Source of the DNA: Clostridia bacterium
GTDB lineage: Bacteria; Bacillota; Clostridia; Christensenellales; Borkfalkiaceae
Length of the DNA stretch: 64,000 bases
Direction: 5' to 3'
NCBI GenBank assembly: GCA_017463325.1
Contig: JAFTPK010000003.1
Span: 62,001-126,000 of the forward strand
The notes below the pieces were generated by a model. It ran no database searches, was not told the origin of the DNA, and was given only the letters and a program-made list of their open reading frames with translations. Below are positions 55,717 through 62,816 of the stretch, one piece after another. The stretch's first letter is position 1, and every line of letters starts with the position of its first letter. Both the position numbers and the translations under genes were made by a program.

Positions 55717-57441
55717 TCAGTTTGCCGTAGAAAGCTTGCCTACCATTTCCGACCACTTTTCTTTGGCTTTGTCATAAGCCGTCTTTTGCATATTCTTCGC
55801 CGCGGTTTCGTAAACGCTCACACTCGCCCCCGACTGCACGCCGCCCTTACCGTCGTACATGGAAACGCCTTGATTGTAGATAGCCGAGGGTACGTGCGAA
55901 ACCCCGTAGATTGCCGTCGTAAGACCAAGCCTACTTCTCAACCCGTAAGGCGTTGAAGTGATGTTGATCGCGTACGGATTCGTCGCCACGTCAAGCGCCT
56001 GTTTCACGAATTTATAATCGCTTTCAATTTCATTTTCTCCCAAATACGGCGTAGCCGAGTTGGCGGTTTTTACAAACATTTCCGCAAAATCGTCGCTTGC
56101 CATCATACGCAACACGAGCGCCGCTTCGTCTTTCATGGCGCTGTCCTTGGTGATATACGCTTTCGCCTCGATACCGCGGGTATAAACGATTCCGCGGGCG
56201 GTGGCGACCGTCTGTGCCTCCGCTTCGCTAATCGTCACGGAAAGCTCTGCCGCCACTTTTGCCACGATCTCTGCCGCCGTCATGCCCTGATCGGCACACT
56301 TTGCCGCGAGGGAAAGCACGTCGTCCGCCTTTTCGTCCGAAAGGTTATGCGTCGTGCCCGCACCGAACAGACGTTTGCCGAGGTCGGAATTGATGGGAGT
56401 ATTGATAAATTCGATATCCTTTAAATAATTACGGTAATTGAGCTTGACCTCGTTGAGCATCCAGTCGCCGTTGAACATAAACACGGCGTCGTTTTTGTCT
56501 TTCATGATCTTAGCCTGCGCCTGATCGAGAGTCTGCGTCGTAGAACCGTACGCCGCGATACGGGTATCCATGGCGTGATACGCAAGCGAAAGCATGGAGG
56601 TAACGGCGGCGCTGTTAAACACCTCGTAGCCGTCTTCCAGCATGTCCGTCTTTACGCCCTCCACCGTCTTTTGCATAGACCAAAATTCGTTATAGCCCGC
56701 CAAATCGTATTGCGCAAGCCACGTCATCAACGCGCAGTTAACGTACCCGTTCGTGCCCGAAACGTAGGTAACGGGGAAAGTGGTCGATTTCTCGGAGTTT
56801 TGAATTCCGTTCGCACCGAAATAGATGGTATCGAAAATCTCAAACATTTCGTTCGTCGTAACGGGAAGTTCGGTAACGCCGTATTTCGCAAGCTTTCTCG
56901 TGTTGACGACTAACCCCGCGGAGCTTTGCGCGTACGCAAACCCATAAAGCTTGCCGTGACTGTCCGTGAGGAACGCCTCCATACCGTCCGAAAGCTTTTC
57001 GCCTACGGTGAATTCCTCTTCCTCGCCGTCAAAGCCGATCGCTTTTTGGTTGTGCACGCTCTCGCGAATATCCTCGACGAGAACACCGTATTCCCCCTCT
57101 TCGCCTACCTGATCGGGCGTAATCGTACCCGTAATGTACAGGTCTACCCCCGTTTCCCCATAGCCTCTTGCAAGGTCGGTAAGCGCGACGTTCCCGCGCA
57201 TATCCGACGAGGGAGTAAGGACGTTCAGTTTATAGCCCTCTTCCGCGTACGCCGCCTCGAACGCCGATTTGAGTTCATAGACAAATTCTTCCCCATAGCC
57301 CATTTTTACCGCGCGAACGTTGATCGTTTTACCGTCGGAAACAACCTGATCCTTAGAGCCGCAAGCCGCCGTCGAAAGCACGGTCGCCGCGCAGGCAAAC
57401 ACAGAAAGCGTCGTTGCAAAAATTTTAGTTGTTTTTTTCAT
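55717..57441 (-). CDS. Extracellular solute-binding lipoprotein of the sugar ABC transporter
   Basis: Captures the sugar and delivers it to the two permeases. Signal peptide with lipobox TAAC, a large alpha/beta binding protein rich in Tyr and Trp. Of two adjacent ATGs (57444, 57441) the second is better spaced from AGAGGTG; 574 aa, long for the class and in the range of oligosaccharide binders. First gene of the operon solute-binding protein, two permeases, duplicated-domain lipoprotein, TIM-barrel lipoprotein. Confidence 0.88.
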   Translation of the reverse strand: MKKTTKIFATTLSVFACAATVLSTAACGSKDQVVSDGKTINVRAVKMGYGEEFVYELKSAFEAAYAEEGYKLNVLTPSSDMRGNVALTDLARGYGETGVDLYITGTITPDQVGEEGEYGVLVEDIRESVHNQKAIGFDGEEEEFTVGEKLSDGMEAFLTDSHGKLYGFAYAQSSAGLVVNTRKLAKYGVTELPVTTNEMFEIFDTIYFGANGIQNSEKSTTFPVTYVSGTNGYVNCALMTWLAQYDLAGYNEFWSMQKTVEGVKTDMLEDGYEVFNSAAVTSMLSLAYHAMDTRIAAYGSTTQTLDQAQAKIMKDKNDAVFMFNGDWMLNEVKLNYRNYLKDIEFINTPINSDLGKRLFGAGTTHNLSDEKADDVLSLAAKCADQGMTAAEIVAKVAAELSVTISEAEAQTVATARGIVYTRGIEAKAYITKDSAMKDEAALVLRMMASDDFAEMFVKTANSATPYLGENEIESDYKFVKQALDVATNPYAINITSTPYGLRSRLGLTTAIYGVSHVPSAIYNQGVSMYDGKGGVQSGASVSVYETAAKNMQKTAYDKAKEKWSEMVGKLSTAN

Positions 57442-57474
57442 CATACACCTCTTTGTATAATTTTAGTTATCATT

Positions 57475-57503
57475 ATTATATAATAATAAATATTTTCATT
57501 CAA
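57475..57503 (-). promoter_or_regulatory. Promoter of the transporter operon
   Basis: TTGAAT (57498-57503), 17 bp, TATAAT (57475-57480). Confidence 0.75.
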
Positions 57504-57536
57504 TAGTAAAAAATGCAGTCCTTGTATTATTTCCTG
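57504..57536 (-). promoter_or_regulatory. Tandem activator sites before the transporter operon
   Basis: CATTTTTTACTA (57504-57515) abuts the -35; a weaker CAGGAAATAATA (57525-57536) starts exactly 21 bp upstream. The proximal site is identical to the distal site at 62694-62705. Confidence 0.6.
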
Positions 57537-57606
57537 CCTACTTTTGCCCATTTTTTAATATAAGAACTTCCCGCAATATTTTTCAGGAAAAAGCCGTGAA
57601 ATTTAC

Positions 57607-57635
57607 TTGACAAGGGAAAAAAGAGGAAATATAAT
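57607..57635 (+). promoter_or_regulatory. Consensus promoter of the AraC gene
   Basis: Perfect TTGACA (57607-57612), 17 bp, TATAAT (57630-57635). Only six bases separate the -10 box from the ATG at 57642. Confidence 0.85.
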
Positions 57636-57641
57636 TAAAGT

Positions 57642-58541
57642 ATGGCAACCACAAAAAAGTTTATCAGATTTTCTTCCAAAAGCGGCATTTACTACTGCCA
57701 TTCAATGACGGACTACGAACGCCCGCTACAAAATTCTTACCGTACCTCTATGCAAGTACATACGGCTTGTGAGGTATTTATGCTGCTCCGCGGAGAGGTG
57801 ACCTACTATATCGAGGGCAAGGCGTACGAAGTAAAACCTATGGAGCTTATCTTGGTGCCCCCGCATACCAACCATTACACGGTGATCGACACCGCGCAGC
57901 CCTACGAGCGGATTGCCTTAGAGTTCTCCCCCGATCTGATCCCGACGCTTGCGGAAGTGGATTTACTTTCTCCTTTTAAAAACGCGTCGCTCTATTTTTA
58001 CAAAATCCCCGCGACTTACTCGGCTCGCTTTGATTTGGAAAAGAGCCTGAAAAGCTTTGGGAAAAACAGCCTTCGGAAAGACAAGTACCGCGACGTGGAT
58101 CTTTTACAGTCGCTCATTCTGCTTTGCAAAAAGCTCTCGATCGCGGTGGAGGAGCTTTCCTTCCATTCCGAGCAGGCAACGCCGCGAGAAAAAATGAAAG
58201 TGTCGCAACTTTGTATCGCGTACATCAATGCTCATATCGAAGAAAATATCACCGTGGAAACGCTTGCGGAAGCCATTCACGTTAGCCCCTCGCATATCCT
58301 CCATCAATTCAAAAAAGAGGTGGGCAAAACCTTGCATAAGTACGTAACCTTGCAAAAAATGCAAACAGCCAACACCTTATTGCAATCGGGCATTTCGCCC
58401 GTCGAGGTGGCAAGACGCCTCGGCTACGAATATTACTCTACCTTTTATAACAACTATTTAACCGTGCAAGGGCGTTCCCCGAGCGAATGTTACAAGGCAC
58501 CCGCCACGTTTACGCTGACGAATACGGTCTTTAACGAGTGA
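57642..58541 (+). CDS. AraC-family transcriptional regulator (cupin sensor)
   Basis: Local regulator of the sugar locus. N-terminal cupin-type sensor (about 30-150: GEVTYYIEG, VPPHTNHY) and a C-terminal double helix-turn-helix (about 195-290: VETLAEAIHVSPSHILHQFK, then the second helix pair ending GRSPSECY). 299 aa. The ATG lies where transcription should start, so the mRNA is probably leaderless; a later Met22 has no ribosome binding site either. Divergent from the transporter operon. The paired 21-bp repeats at three nearby promoters are its likely targets; its own promoter has none. Confidence 0.88.
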   Translation: MATTKKFIRFSSKSGIYYCHSMTDYERPLQNSYRTSMQVHTACEVFMLLRGEVTYYIEGKAYEVKPMELILVPPHTNHYTVIDTAQPYERIALEFSPDLIPTLAEVDLLSPFKNASLYFYKIPATYSARFDLEKSLKSFGKNSLRKDKYRDVDLLQSLILLCKKLSIAVEELSFHSEQATPREKMKVSQLCIAYINAHIEENITVETLAEAIHVSPSHILHQFKKEVGKTLHKYVTLQKMQTANTLLQSGISPVEVARRLGYEYYSTFYNNYLTVQGRSPSECYKAPATFTLTNTVFNE

Positions 58542-58573
58542 ATTCACGAAAATCCAAAGATTTTTAATTGATT

Positions 58574-58600
58574 AAAAAAACAGGCTTTCGCCTGTTTTTT
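58574..58600. terminator. Bidirectional terminator between the AraC and GDPD genes
   Basis: Stem AAAAACAGGC / GCCTGTTTTT with a TTTC loop; T runs on both sides serve the two convergent genes. Confidence 0.9.
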
Positions 58601-59426
58601 ATCTTTCAAGGTACGCTTTTAAAGGCAATAACCAGTCCGTCTGAATGAAATCGACTTTCTTATTCATCAGCCAACCCCAGCCTTTTTCGGGAGAATCGGA
58701 CAGGGAAATATCGTCCGTGTGACCGGCGGCAATGTTTGCCGTTTCGTTGTACACGATCGCATTCGCCCAAATCAATAATCCCTTTTCGTGCATTTTGGAA
58801 AGGTATTCGTCCGAAATCACCTCTTGGCTTTCGTCCGAAAACAAAATTTCCGTGCCGACGATATTCACCCCCCGCGCAAGCAGCTTTTCCGTAACCTCGT
58901 CCTTTTCGTAAACCATGGGCATAAACATAAAATCGGGCGCGTATTTCGCCACCTCGTTCAAGCTTTTTTCGTCCACGAACGTTTTTACGATTACCTGCTT
59001 TTCAACGCCCGCCTTTCTGATTTGCTCCGAAATCCCTTTTACGTCAAACCAGAACTTATCGACGTTGATATACGCTTTCCCTTTCAAAAAGGCAAGCACC
59101 TCGGAAAGTTTAGGTACTTTATAGTGGGTGATCACGCCGTCCTGATTGTACAAAAACAGCTTTTCCACCTCTGCCGCCGTCATGTTCTTGATATATTTTC
59201 TGCTTTTCAAAAACACAGGCTCCATACGCGGGTGAAAGACGAAATATTCTCCGTCCTTGGACTTAGCAACGTCTATCTCCACCACCTCGGCGCCTTGATC
59301 AATCGCAATCTTAAACGCCGCCATGGTATTGCAAGGGATATTCGCCCCGTTCACGCCGCGGTGCGCCGCGAGAAAGGGTCTGCCGAGTTCTTTTCTGTTT
59401 TCGTAAATGCTTTTGCTGAAATCCAT
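58599..59426 (-). CDS. Glycerophosphodiester phosphodiesterase-like protein (divergent clade)
   Basis: TIM-barrel phosphodiesterase fold: AAHRGVNGANIPCNT at residues 33-47, GAEVVEIDV with the metal-binding Glu/Asp, and FVFHP with the second catalytic His. The usual ENT is CNT, the HD pair is HP, and a later NIELK-type metal strand reads NVDKFW, so the substrate may not be a standard glycerophosphodiester. 275 aa from the ATG at 59426 with AAGGA upstream, no signal peptide. Transcribed after the BIG2/GLUG gene but behind that gene's terminator; no clear promoter seen in the short gap. Confidence 0.75.
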   Translation of the reverse strand: MDFSKSIYENRKELGRPFLAAHRGVNGANIPCNTMAAFKIAIDQGAEVVEIDVAKSKDGEYFVFHPRMEPVFLKSRKYIKNMTAAEVEKLFLYNQDGVITHYKVPKLSEVLAFLKGKAYINVDKFWFDVKGISEQIRKAGVEKQVIVKTFVDEKSLNEVAKYAPDFMFMPMVYEKDEVTEKLLARGVNIVGTEILFSDESQEVISDEYLSKMHEKGLLIWANAIVYNETANIAAGHTDDISLSDSPEKGWGWLMNKKVDFIQTDWLLPLKAYLER

Positions 59427-59469
59427 TTTTTCGTTCCTTTTTATAAAATTTCCAAAAAGCGGCAAAACC

Positions 59470-59492
59470 CAGCCGACCAGAAAGGTCGGCTG
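59470..59492 (-). terminator. Terminator of the peptide-BIG2/GLUG operon
   Basis: Perfect 9-bp stem CAGCCGACC / GGTCGGCTG with a 5-nt loop, then GGTTTT on the minus strand. Confidence 0.7.
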
Positions 59493-59513
59493 TTTTTGCG
59501 TTTGCCTACTTAT

Positions 59514-62414
59514 TTACGCTTGATAAATCACCGTTGAGCCGAATTTCAACGTACCCGTCGTCCCGTCTACCGTCCAGTAGCCGTTCCAACCGTTTGCCTT
59601 GGTAAGCCCCGTCTTTGCCGCGTCGAACATAGCCGCAACCGTCAAGTACGCGTTCGTGTTCGTCACCGTAGGCACTTTCCAAGAAGTACCGTTGGAATCG
59701 TACACCTCAGGCGTTCCCGCCGTCGTATCCGCGGGATCAATCTCGACCGCATAACAATTGTTAATGTAAACCGTTCCGCTACCGTCGACACGACCGATCA
59801 AGCCGCTTGCAAAACCCGACGATCTGTTCGTCGTAATGTCCTGTAACACGCCGACACAGTTTTCAATCGTCACGGGCGTTGCAATGTTGGTAGAAGAAAC
59901 GTAAGAAGCGATCGGTGCTACGGGATAATTCCCGTTGGAATAGTAAGGCGAGGCGACACTCGAATAACAATTGCTAACCGTTGCGCCATCCGTCAGCATA
60001 GCAGCCATACCGCAAAGTCTTGCTTGAGTTACGCCTAAAACTTTCGCCGTCATCACAAACCCAAGATTTTTTATCGTGCCCGTAACTTTACCAAACAAAC
60101 AGGCAAAGCCCGCATTCCCCGTAGCAGTACCAAGATTAGAAGAAGCCGTCATAGTAACGGTATGACCGAAACCGTCGAAAGTTCCCGCAAAAATGGTATA
60201 CGCATCACCGTCGTATCCCGTAGTCACGCCGTCCCAACCGACCGTCTGATACCCCGCCGTCGTATTGATAATATTGTTACCGAAATCAATATCCGTAGTC
60301 AATGCGTAGTAGTAATCCGCCGTCAATTTGGAGTTTGCAGCCGTCGTCATCAGCGTCGCCGCAAAATCTGCCGCATTGCTGATTTCGTAATAGTTCTTCA
60401 CGCTGACTTCGCAGGTCATTTCATAGCCGCCGCAGCTTGCCGTGACCGTCGTCGTACCTGCGCCGACTGCCGTCACTTTACCGTTTGCGTCAACCGTCGC
60501 CACTTCTTCGTTGGAGGAAACGTAGCTTACCGCGCCGATCGCGTTTGCAACCGAAAGCTCTACGCTTGCCGCCACCTTGTTCAGGTTGGTATCTTTCACC
60601 GCAAACAATTGCACTTCCGCTTCGTTCAACGCAGGTGCGTTGGCAACGTAAATATACTGTTCGTTGAATTTGAGCCAACCGTTCTCGGCGTCTACCGTCC
60701 AGTATTCGTTCCAACCGTTTGCCGCCGTCATACCCGTCTTTGCCGCCGCGTATACCTCAGCCACCGTTGCGTAAGCCGCAGAGGTTTCTTCGTTGTATAC
60801 GGGAGTTACTTCCTCGTAGCCCTCCGTTACGGAATAGCCGCTCGTATCCTGACTGTTGAGCTTGGGCGTATGTACCGCGTCGCCCTCTTTCACCAAGACC
60901 GCACCGTAGCAGTTTTCGATATTGACCGTAGAATTGTTCCACTTCACGCCGCCGACGATACTTGCCGCGCCGCCAAACGGCGTAGCGGGATGGGTAACGC
61001 CACCCGAAAGATCCATGATGCCGACGCAATTTTTAATAACCGCCTCGCCGTTTTGCGAGCTTACCGTCGAAACAATTGCGGCAATTGCGCGGCCGTTTTC
61101 GTTCTTGTATTGCGTAATGCCCGAAGTGAATTTTACGTAGCAATTTTCTACGCCCTCGCCGCCGCCGTAAAGCTCTTTAATGAACGCGCTGTCTTTTACG
61201 TTGATAATTGCGGGGTCCATTTGCATTTCCACGAATACGTTTTTCACCGCACCTCTGACTTCGCTAAATACGCACGCGCCGATTGCATTATCACCCGTAA
61301 CCGTGATATTTTTCAGCGCGTGACCTTTTCCGTCGAATACGCCGTAGAACGCGCTGACGGGAGCGTACGTTGCCCCTGCCGCCGTGGAAATGGGCTTATT
61401 CGTAAAGTCGATATCCTCGGTGAGCGCGTAATAGTCGTACGCGGTTGCGGCGTTCATGGCAACGAATTCCTCTGCCGTGCTTACGCTGTTATAATTGTAA
61501 ACGGTGAGCTTATAAGTAGCCGTTTCCTGCTCGGGATCAGCCGTGCCCGTTTTGATTTTCGCCGTCGTCGCCGTGATCGTCGCTTCCCCTGCGCCAACCG
61601 CCGTTACCTTACCGTTTTCGTCTACCGTTGCAACTTCCGTATCGGAAGAAGTATAGGTTACGGGTACGGGTGCTTTCGTCGTCGCCGTCAAGGACACCGT
61701 GGAGGAAACGCTCGTTTCGTCCTCCGCTTTCACCGCTTTAAACAGATTGCCCGACGCAACAGGAAGAGCCAGCTCGTAATCATAACCGTCAAGGTAAGCG
61801 CCGAGAATGGATTGCTCCGTCGTTGTCCAAGTTTCCTTTTCGTCGTATAAAGCCGCCGAAGCCACGTACGACATGGTACGAGTTGTCACGTCCGTTTGAT
61901 ACACCACGGCGTCGTTCGTCGTGATATACCCTACCGCGGAAATTTCAATCCCGTACGCCTCTTCGGGAAGTCCGTACAAATATGCGTACGAGGTCATCCA
62001 TTTGTCGCCGTTATCGTCTACGTAGGTTTCAAAAACTCCTTCTTCTACCTCTACTTCGTACAAATTCCATTTGTCGGAGCTGATCTCGCTTACTTGCGCG
62101 TCCTCGCTTTCAATCAGCGCGTCGGAGGTGACGGTACCGTTTAAAAGCGACGTGGGAATGATTTTTGCGTTGATCTTACTCGTCGTGAAGTCGATCGTCT
62201 TAAAATATTCTTCCTCTATCATGAAATTGAAACGGATACCGCTGTCGTTTTCATTTTCCATCAGCTTGACCGACGCGCCGTCTTTTACGTAAAACACCGA
62301 TTTGTCGTTGTTTGTCGCCGCGCTTGCGCTGATCGCCGCGCCGCCGATCGCCGTGAACCCTACGCAGAGCAGAGCCGCCGCCGAAAGTAAATATTTTTTA
62401 TTTGTCTTTCTCAT
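59514..62414 (-). CDS. Secreted surface protein with BIG2 and GLUG-type repeats
   Basis: Signal peptide (residues 1-33, ASAAT cleavage region), an N-terminal domain beginning DGASVKLMENENDSGIRFNF (about 40-225), a BIG2 Ig-like domain (about 230-310, VTYTSSDTEVATVDENGKV), a beta-helix-like GLUG block (GVFDGKGHALKNITV and AVKNVFVEM), a second BIG2 (VSYVSSNEEVATVDANGKV) and a second GLUG block (GTFDGFGHTV, TIKNLGFVM). The BIG2-GLUG module with its NGWNEYWTVD / NGWNGYWTVD end is thus duplicated. 966 aa, no LPxTG or SLH anchor seen. AAGGAGG before the ATG. Probably a structural or adhesive surface protein; no enzymatic motif. Confidence 0.75.
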   Translation of the reverse strand: MRKTNKKYLLSAAALLCVGFTAIGGAAISASAATNNDKSVFYVKDGASVKLMENENDSGIRFNFMIEEEYFKTIDFTTSKINAKIIPTSLLNGTVTSDALIESEDAQVSEISSDKWNLYEVEVEEGVFETYVDDNGDKWMTSYAYLYGLPEEAYGIEISAVGYITTNDAVVYQTDVTTRTMSYVASAALYDEKETWTTTEQSILGAYLDGYDYELALPVASGNLFKAVKAEDETSVSSTVSLTATTKAPVPVTYTSSDTEVATVDENGKVTAVGAGEATITATTAKIKTGTADPEQETATYKLTVYNYNSVSTAEEFVAMNAATAYDYYALTEDIDFTNKPISTAAGATYAPVSAFYGVFDGKGHALKNITVTGDNAIGACVFSEVRGAVKNVFVEMQMDPAIINVKDSAFIKELYGGGEGVENCYVKFTSGITQYKNENGRAIAAIVSTVSSQNGEAVIKNCVGIMDLSGGVTHPATPFGGAASIVGGVKWNNSTVNIENCYGAVLVKEGDAVHTPKLNSQDTSGYSVTEGYEEVTPVYNEETSAAYATVAEVYAAAKTGMTAANGWNEYWTVDAENGWLKFNEQYIYVANAPALNEAEVQLFAVKDTNLNKVAASVELSVANAIGAVSYVSSNEEVATVDANGKVTAVGAGTTTVTASCGGYEMTCEVSVKNYYEISNAADFAATLMTTAANSKLTADYYYALTTDIDFGNNIINTTAGYQTVGWDGVTTGYDGDAYTIFAGTFDGFGHTVTMTASSNLGTATGNAGFACLFGKVTGTIKNLGFVMTAKVLGVTQARLCGMAAMLTDGATVSNCYSSVASPYYSNGNYPVAPIASYVSSTNIATPVTIENCVGVLQDITTNRSSGFASGLIGRVDGSGTVYINNCYAVEIDPADTTAGTPEVYDSNGTSWKVPTVTNTNAYLTVAAMFDAAKTGLTKANGWNGYWTVDGTTGTLKFGSTVIYQA

Positions 62415-62427
62415 GTTTCTGCCCTCC

Positions 62428-62565
62428 TTATTCCCCGAAAAGGGTTTCGCCCCATTCGCTCTTCCATTGCAAGCCCACACCGTCGGTGACACCGCTTGCC
62501 GTGACGATATCCGACGTTTCCAGCGAAGTCACTTTGACGTCGGGAGTTACATAGTTTTTTAACAT
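62428..62565 (-). CDS. 45-residue peptide upstream of the surface protein
   Basis: Starts MLKNYVTPDVKVTSLETS, continues DIVTASGVTDGVGLQW and ends GETLFGE. TAAGAGGTG and CAGGA stand before the ATG at 62565; the frame extends further upstream without a binding site. Its stop is 13 nt before the ATG of the surface protein, so the two share one mRNA. It resembles the short acidic peptides with a YxxPxxxxxxLETxDIxTxSG core that I associate with clostridial genomes, function unknown. No signal peptide or membrane helix. Precursor peptide or chaperone-like partner are only ideas. Confidence 0.6.
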   Translation of the reverse strand: MLKNYVTPDVKVTSLETSDIVTASGVTDGVGLQWKSEWGETLFGE

Positions 62566-62643
62566 TTTCCTGACACCTCTTAAAAAATTTATTTCGGCAA
62601 TTTTATTACGCAAAAAAGACCGCGCCTTTTTGCCGCTATCGTA

Positions 62644-62672
62644 ATTATAGCTTGATTATTTTTTCATTGCAA
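62644..62672 (-). promoter_or_regulatory. Promoter of the peptide-BIG2/GLUG operon
   Basis: TTGCAA (62667-62672), 17 bp, TATAAT (62644-62649). Leader of about 70 nt. Confidence 0.75.
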
Positions 62673-62705
62673 TAGCAAAAAATGTGTGATATATAGTAAA
62701 AAATG
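62673..62705 (-). promoter_or_regulatory. Tandem activator sites before the peptide-BIG2/GLUG operon
   Basis: CATTTTTTGCTA (62673-62684) abuts the -35 and CATTTTTTACTA (62694-62705) lies exactly 21 bp upstream. The clearest of the three site pairs (11 of 12 positions identical). Confidence 0.65.
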
Positions 62706-62764
62706 CTTTTATTTTTTAACAAAAAAAATTTTCGTGCAGTTTTTGTTATTTGGCGATTTTTCGC

Positions 62765-62793
62765 TTGACAACCGTAAATTTTCAAAATATAAT
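62765..62793 (+). promoter_or_regulatory. Consensus promoter of the GH106-like gene
   Basis: Perfect TTGACA (62765-62770), 17 bp, TATAAT (62788-62793). A 12-bp inverted repeat GCGATTTTTCGC (62753-62764) abuts the -35; a single CAGTTTTTGTTA (62737-62748) resembles the activator half-site but is out of register. Confidence 0.85.
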
Positions 62794-62816
62794 GAAGAAA
62801 AAAAGGGAGAAAAGAG

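Noticed and set aside
60162..61850. Plus-strand frame of 562 codons opposite the BIG2/GLUG gene
   Set aside because: Mirror of a highly repetitive Thr/Ala/Val-rich gene; no start signals, Arg/Val-rich nonsense product.
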